Below are positions 62,298-64,000 of a stretch of 64,000 nt of DNA, in pieces. Source of the stretch: Callaeas wilsoni (Eukaryota > Chordata > Aves > Passeriformes > Callaeidae); contig VWPU01012722.1 of NCBI GenBank assembly GCA_013398955.1, positions 62,001 to 126,000 on the forward strand, given 5' to 3'. The notes beneath the pieces were generated by a model. It saw only the letters and a program-made list of their open reading frames with translations. It searched no databases and had not been told where the DNA came from. Made by a program: the position numbers and the translations under genes. The stretch's first letter is position 1, and the number at the start of each line of letters is the position of its first letter.

Positions 62298-64000
62298 CTG
62301 AAGACAAATAAAGGTTTTAATAGGAAAATGCTGCATTTTGGGCACAAAGCCTGTATCTCATAAGGATTTTTATTTTTTAATCTATGAATTCTGTGAGGCG
62401 CATCTAACAGATTTCTTGTGCTGCAAACAAAGGCAATAAATAAATGCAATCTGTTGCATGAATGATTTATAGCAACACAATTTAAATTTAGGGTCTGATT
62501 TATCTTATTTTTTTAAATGGCCTCCTGTTTTATGTTTGCCATAAACTGAGGATGCGAGAGGTGGCAGTCGGAGACTTGACTGCCGGAGCAGTGGAGAAAA
62601 CTGGGAAGTTCAGAGTCTGCCACAGTTTGCAGACACAGAGCCACTCTTTCTCCCACAGAGGAAAGCCTTGCTCTGCAGGTTGCCTCATTCCCTTTAATGG
62701 CAGTCCTCCTGTAGGAAGGTATTAATCACTGCAAGAAAAGATGTCTGACCCCAGATCCTGCTACTGCAGGTGAGGATTGGGAGAGGAGTATTTAAAAGCC
62801 TACTTTTAACATCCTGTAGAAAAACCATATATATTTACTTTTAGTGGTTTTCAGAACAATTGTTTTCTCCTTCTTGTCTTGCAACCACCCTATGATATTT
62901 GCTACTGAAACTGCAGACCAAAGTATCATTCCCTCTCCTGAAATGAGATAGAGCAGCTGGCTTCAAAAGTGGGGTGGAAGGGAAGGATCCCTGGTTTAAT
63001 CCCATCTGTCCCAGGCAGCACGGCTGCACTGGCACTGGGATATTTCAGTTTGCTGCCATCATAGGTCAGTGGTGAGTTAATACCTTCCTGATGTGGCACA
63101 CAGCCAGGAGGGGGGTGAGGCAGGTACTCTGCCTCAGAGAGACGTCTCTGATGGGCCCCTTAAAATCCTGTGACTGACAGGGCCATGCCATGCACTTCTA
63201 ATGAAATGTTTAAATATCCCGGGAAGCGTGGCAAATGTTCATGACATCCCTGCAAGTTTTTCTGTTTCACGGCAACCTTCCTGCCCTTTCTGGTCTCTCC
63301 CTCCTCTTGTTTTCAAGAGCAGTCAACTCCAGAGACCAACTCACATGTAAACATGAGATACAATAAAAACAGCCAAGCAGTGACCTCTTCTTTTAAGAGA
63401 TGCTGGGGACAAACAGCCACAAAGAGAAGTCTCAAAAAAAAACCCCGGTGTGAACAGCACCAGTGGCTGGTTTCTGCTAATGCCTTTCTGGACTGATTTC
63501 CAAGCCTGCGACACGGCAGATTATCTCTTTGGACCATTGCTATTCCAGCAGCAGGGCAGCTCATTCAGGGAGCATAGTCTTACGGAGGGAACGACTCACC
63601 CCGGCCTCTGCAGGAGTGTTTTCCTGTTAAAATGGGAGCAAAGGAGCAATGGGCTTTGACAAGTGACATGCAGTTAGGCTGCTTTGGTGGATCTGGTGAG
63701 GTCTCAGGAGAAAAATAGCAGGATGGGTGGCAGCGCTTCTGTGGATGTCAATGGGATCTGCAGAGGGTGGAGAGAAAGATCTAAGTCAATCTCAGATACT
63801 GAATGTTTTGTGGCTCCTCTCCTGTGGCATTTATGTACTTTTACCACAATGGAGATGAATCCTGTCCTACTGAACAGTATGTAGTGCCTTATGCTTGCAC
63901 TGAGCTGGAGCCTGAAGCAAAAGCCTAGACCTAAATGTTCCTCCATTCTGTGTATGGGGTTTTCTTTATGCCCTGTAATCTTGCAGCTTTTTCTCTTTTT

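Larger units (their letters stand above)
57781..64000. other. No gene firmly supported
   Basis: The stretch has moderately higher GC near 58.3-58.8 kb and several chance frames, including a 166-residue one at 60213-60713 with no recognisable domain. One weak terminal-exon candidate on the minus strand is listed separately. The region at 59.28-59.42 kb has the texture of a non-coding conserved element (tgtaaatatatatgtag, aggtaattacattc). Confidence 0.35.

Noticed and set aside
1..64000. Search for tRNAs, rRNAs, CRISPR arrays, bacterial operons, intact LTR retrovirus structures
   Set aside because: None was seen by eye. No regularly spaced direct repeats, no gag/pol-like long frames and no cloverleaf-type sequences with A/B boxes were noticed, though degraded LTRs could be missed.

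Overview
This window looks like bird nuclear DNA. The clearest evidence is three copies of the CR1 LINE retrotransposon, including one with the usual avian CR1 3' end near 49.53-49.59 kb and one inserted in reverse at 7.58-8.04 kb. The base composition is AT-rich. There are no closely packed open reading frames, operons, bacterial ribosome sites, tRNAs, rRNAs or CRISPR arrays. The sequence is mostly intron or intergenic DNA, and any genes are broken into small exons. Most of the open reading frames of 60-100 codons are chance and are not listed.

Minus strand, 11.4-18.7 kb: this is the best gene evidence. A terminal coding exon (11556-12028) with a strong acceptor and a protein-like composition is preceded by two possible upstream exons (13628-13814 and 18550-18664). 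Their splice phases chain correctly (2, 0, 1, stop), giving a 257-residue C-terminal part of a protein I do not recognise. A polyadenylation signal follows about 125 bases after the stop. A further well-spliced candidate at 19759-19867 does not join in phase.

Minus strand, 27-33.4 kb: a second possible terminal exon (30616-30790) has a very strong acceptor, a compact charged 57-residue reading frame and a downstream polyadenylation signal. A 79-base candidate exon at 32123-32201 joins it in phase. Weaker exon candidates lie at 33279-33331 and at 27.1-27.7 kb. I cannot say whether these belong to the 11-19 kb gene as alternative ends, to a separate gene, or are splice-like decoys.

Plus strand: there is a TATA box with a short possible first exon ending in a strong donor (15.59-15.65 kb), an internal exon candidate at 37030-37104, and a possible last exon with a 3' UTR and AATAAA signal at 57.55-57.78 kb. 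Linking these into one transcript would be speculation.

Repeats: besides the CR1 copies there is an old CR1/L2/L3-clade reverse transcriptase relic (6.72-7.25 kb), two MIR-like SINE relics, one degraded palindromic element, and several simple repeats. The rest (most of 0-5.6 kb, 20.9-26.6 kb, 37.1-48.8 kb, 49.6-57.5 kb and 57.8-64 kb) holds nothing I can call a gene. Some of it has the AT-rich, homeodomain-site-rich texture often seen in conserved non-coding elements, but that needs alignment to test.
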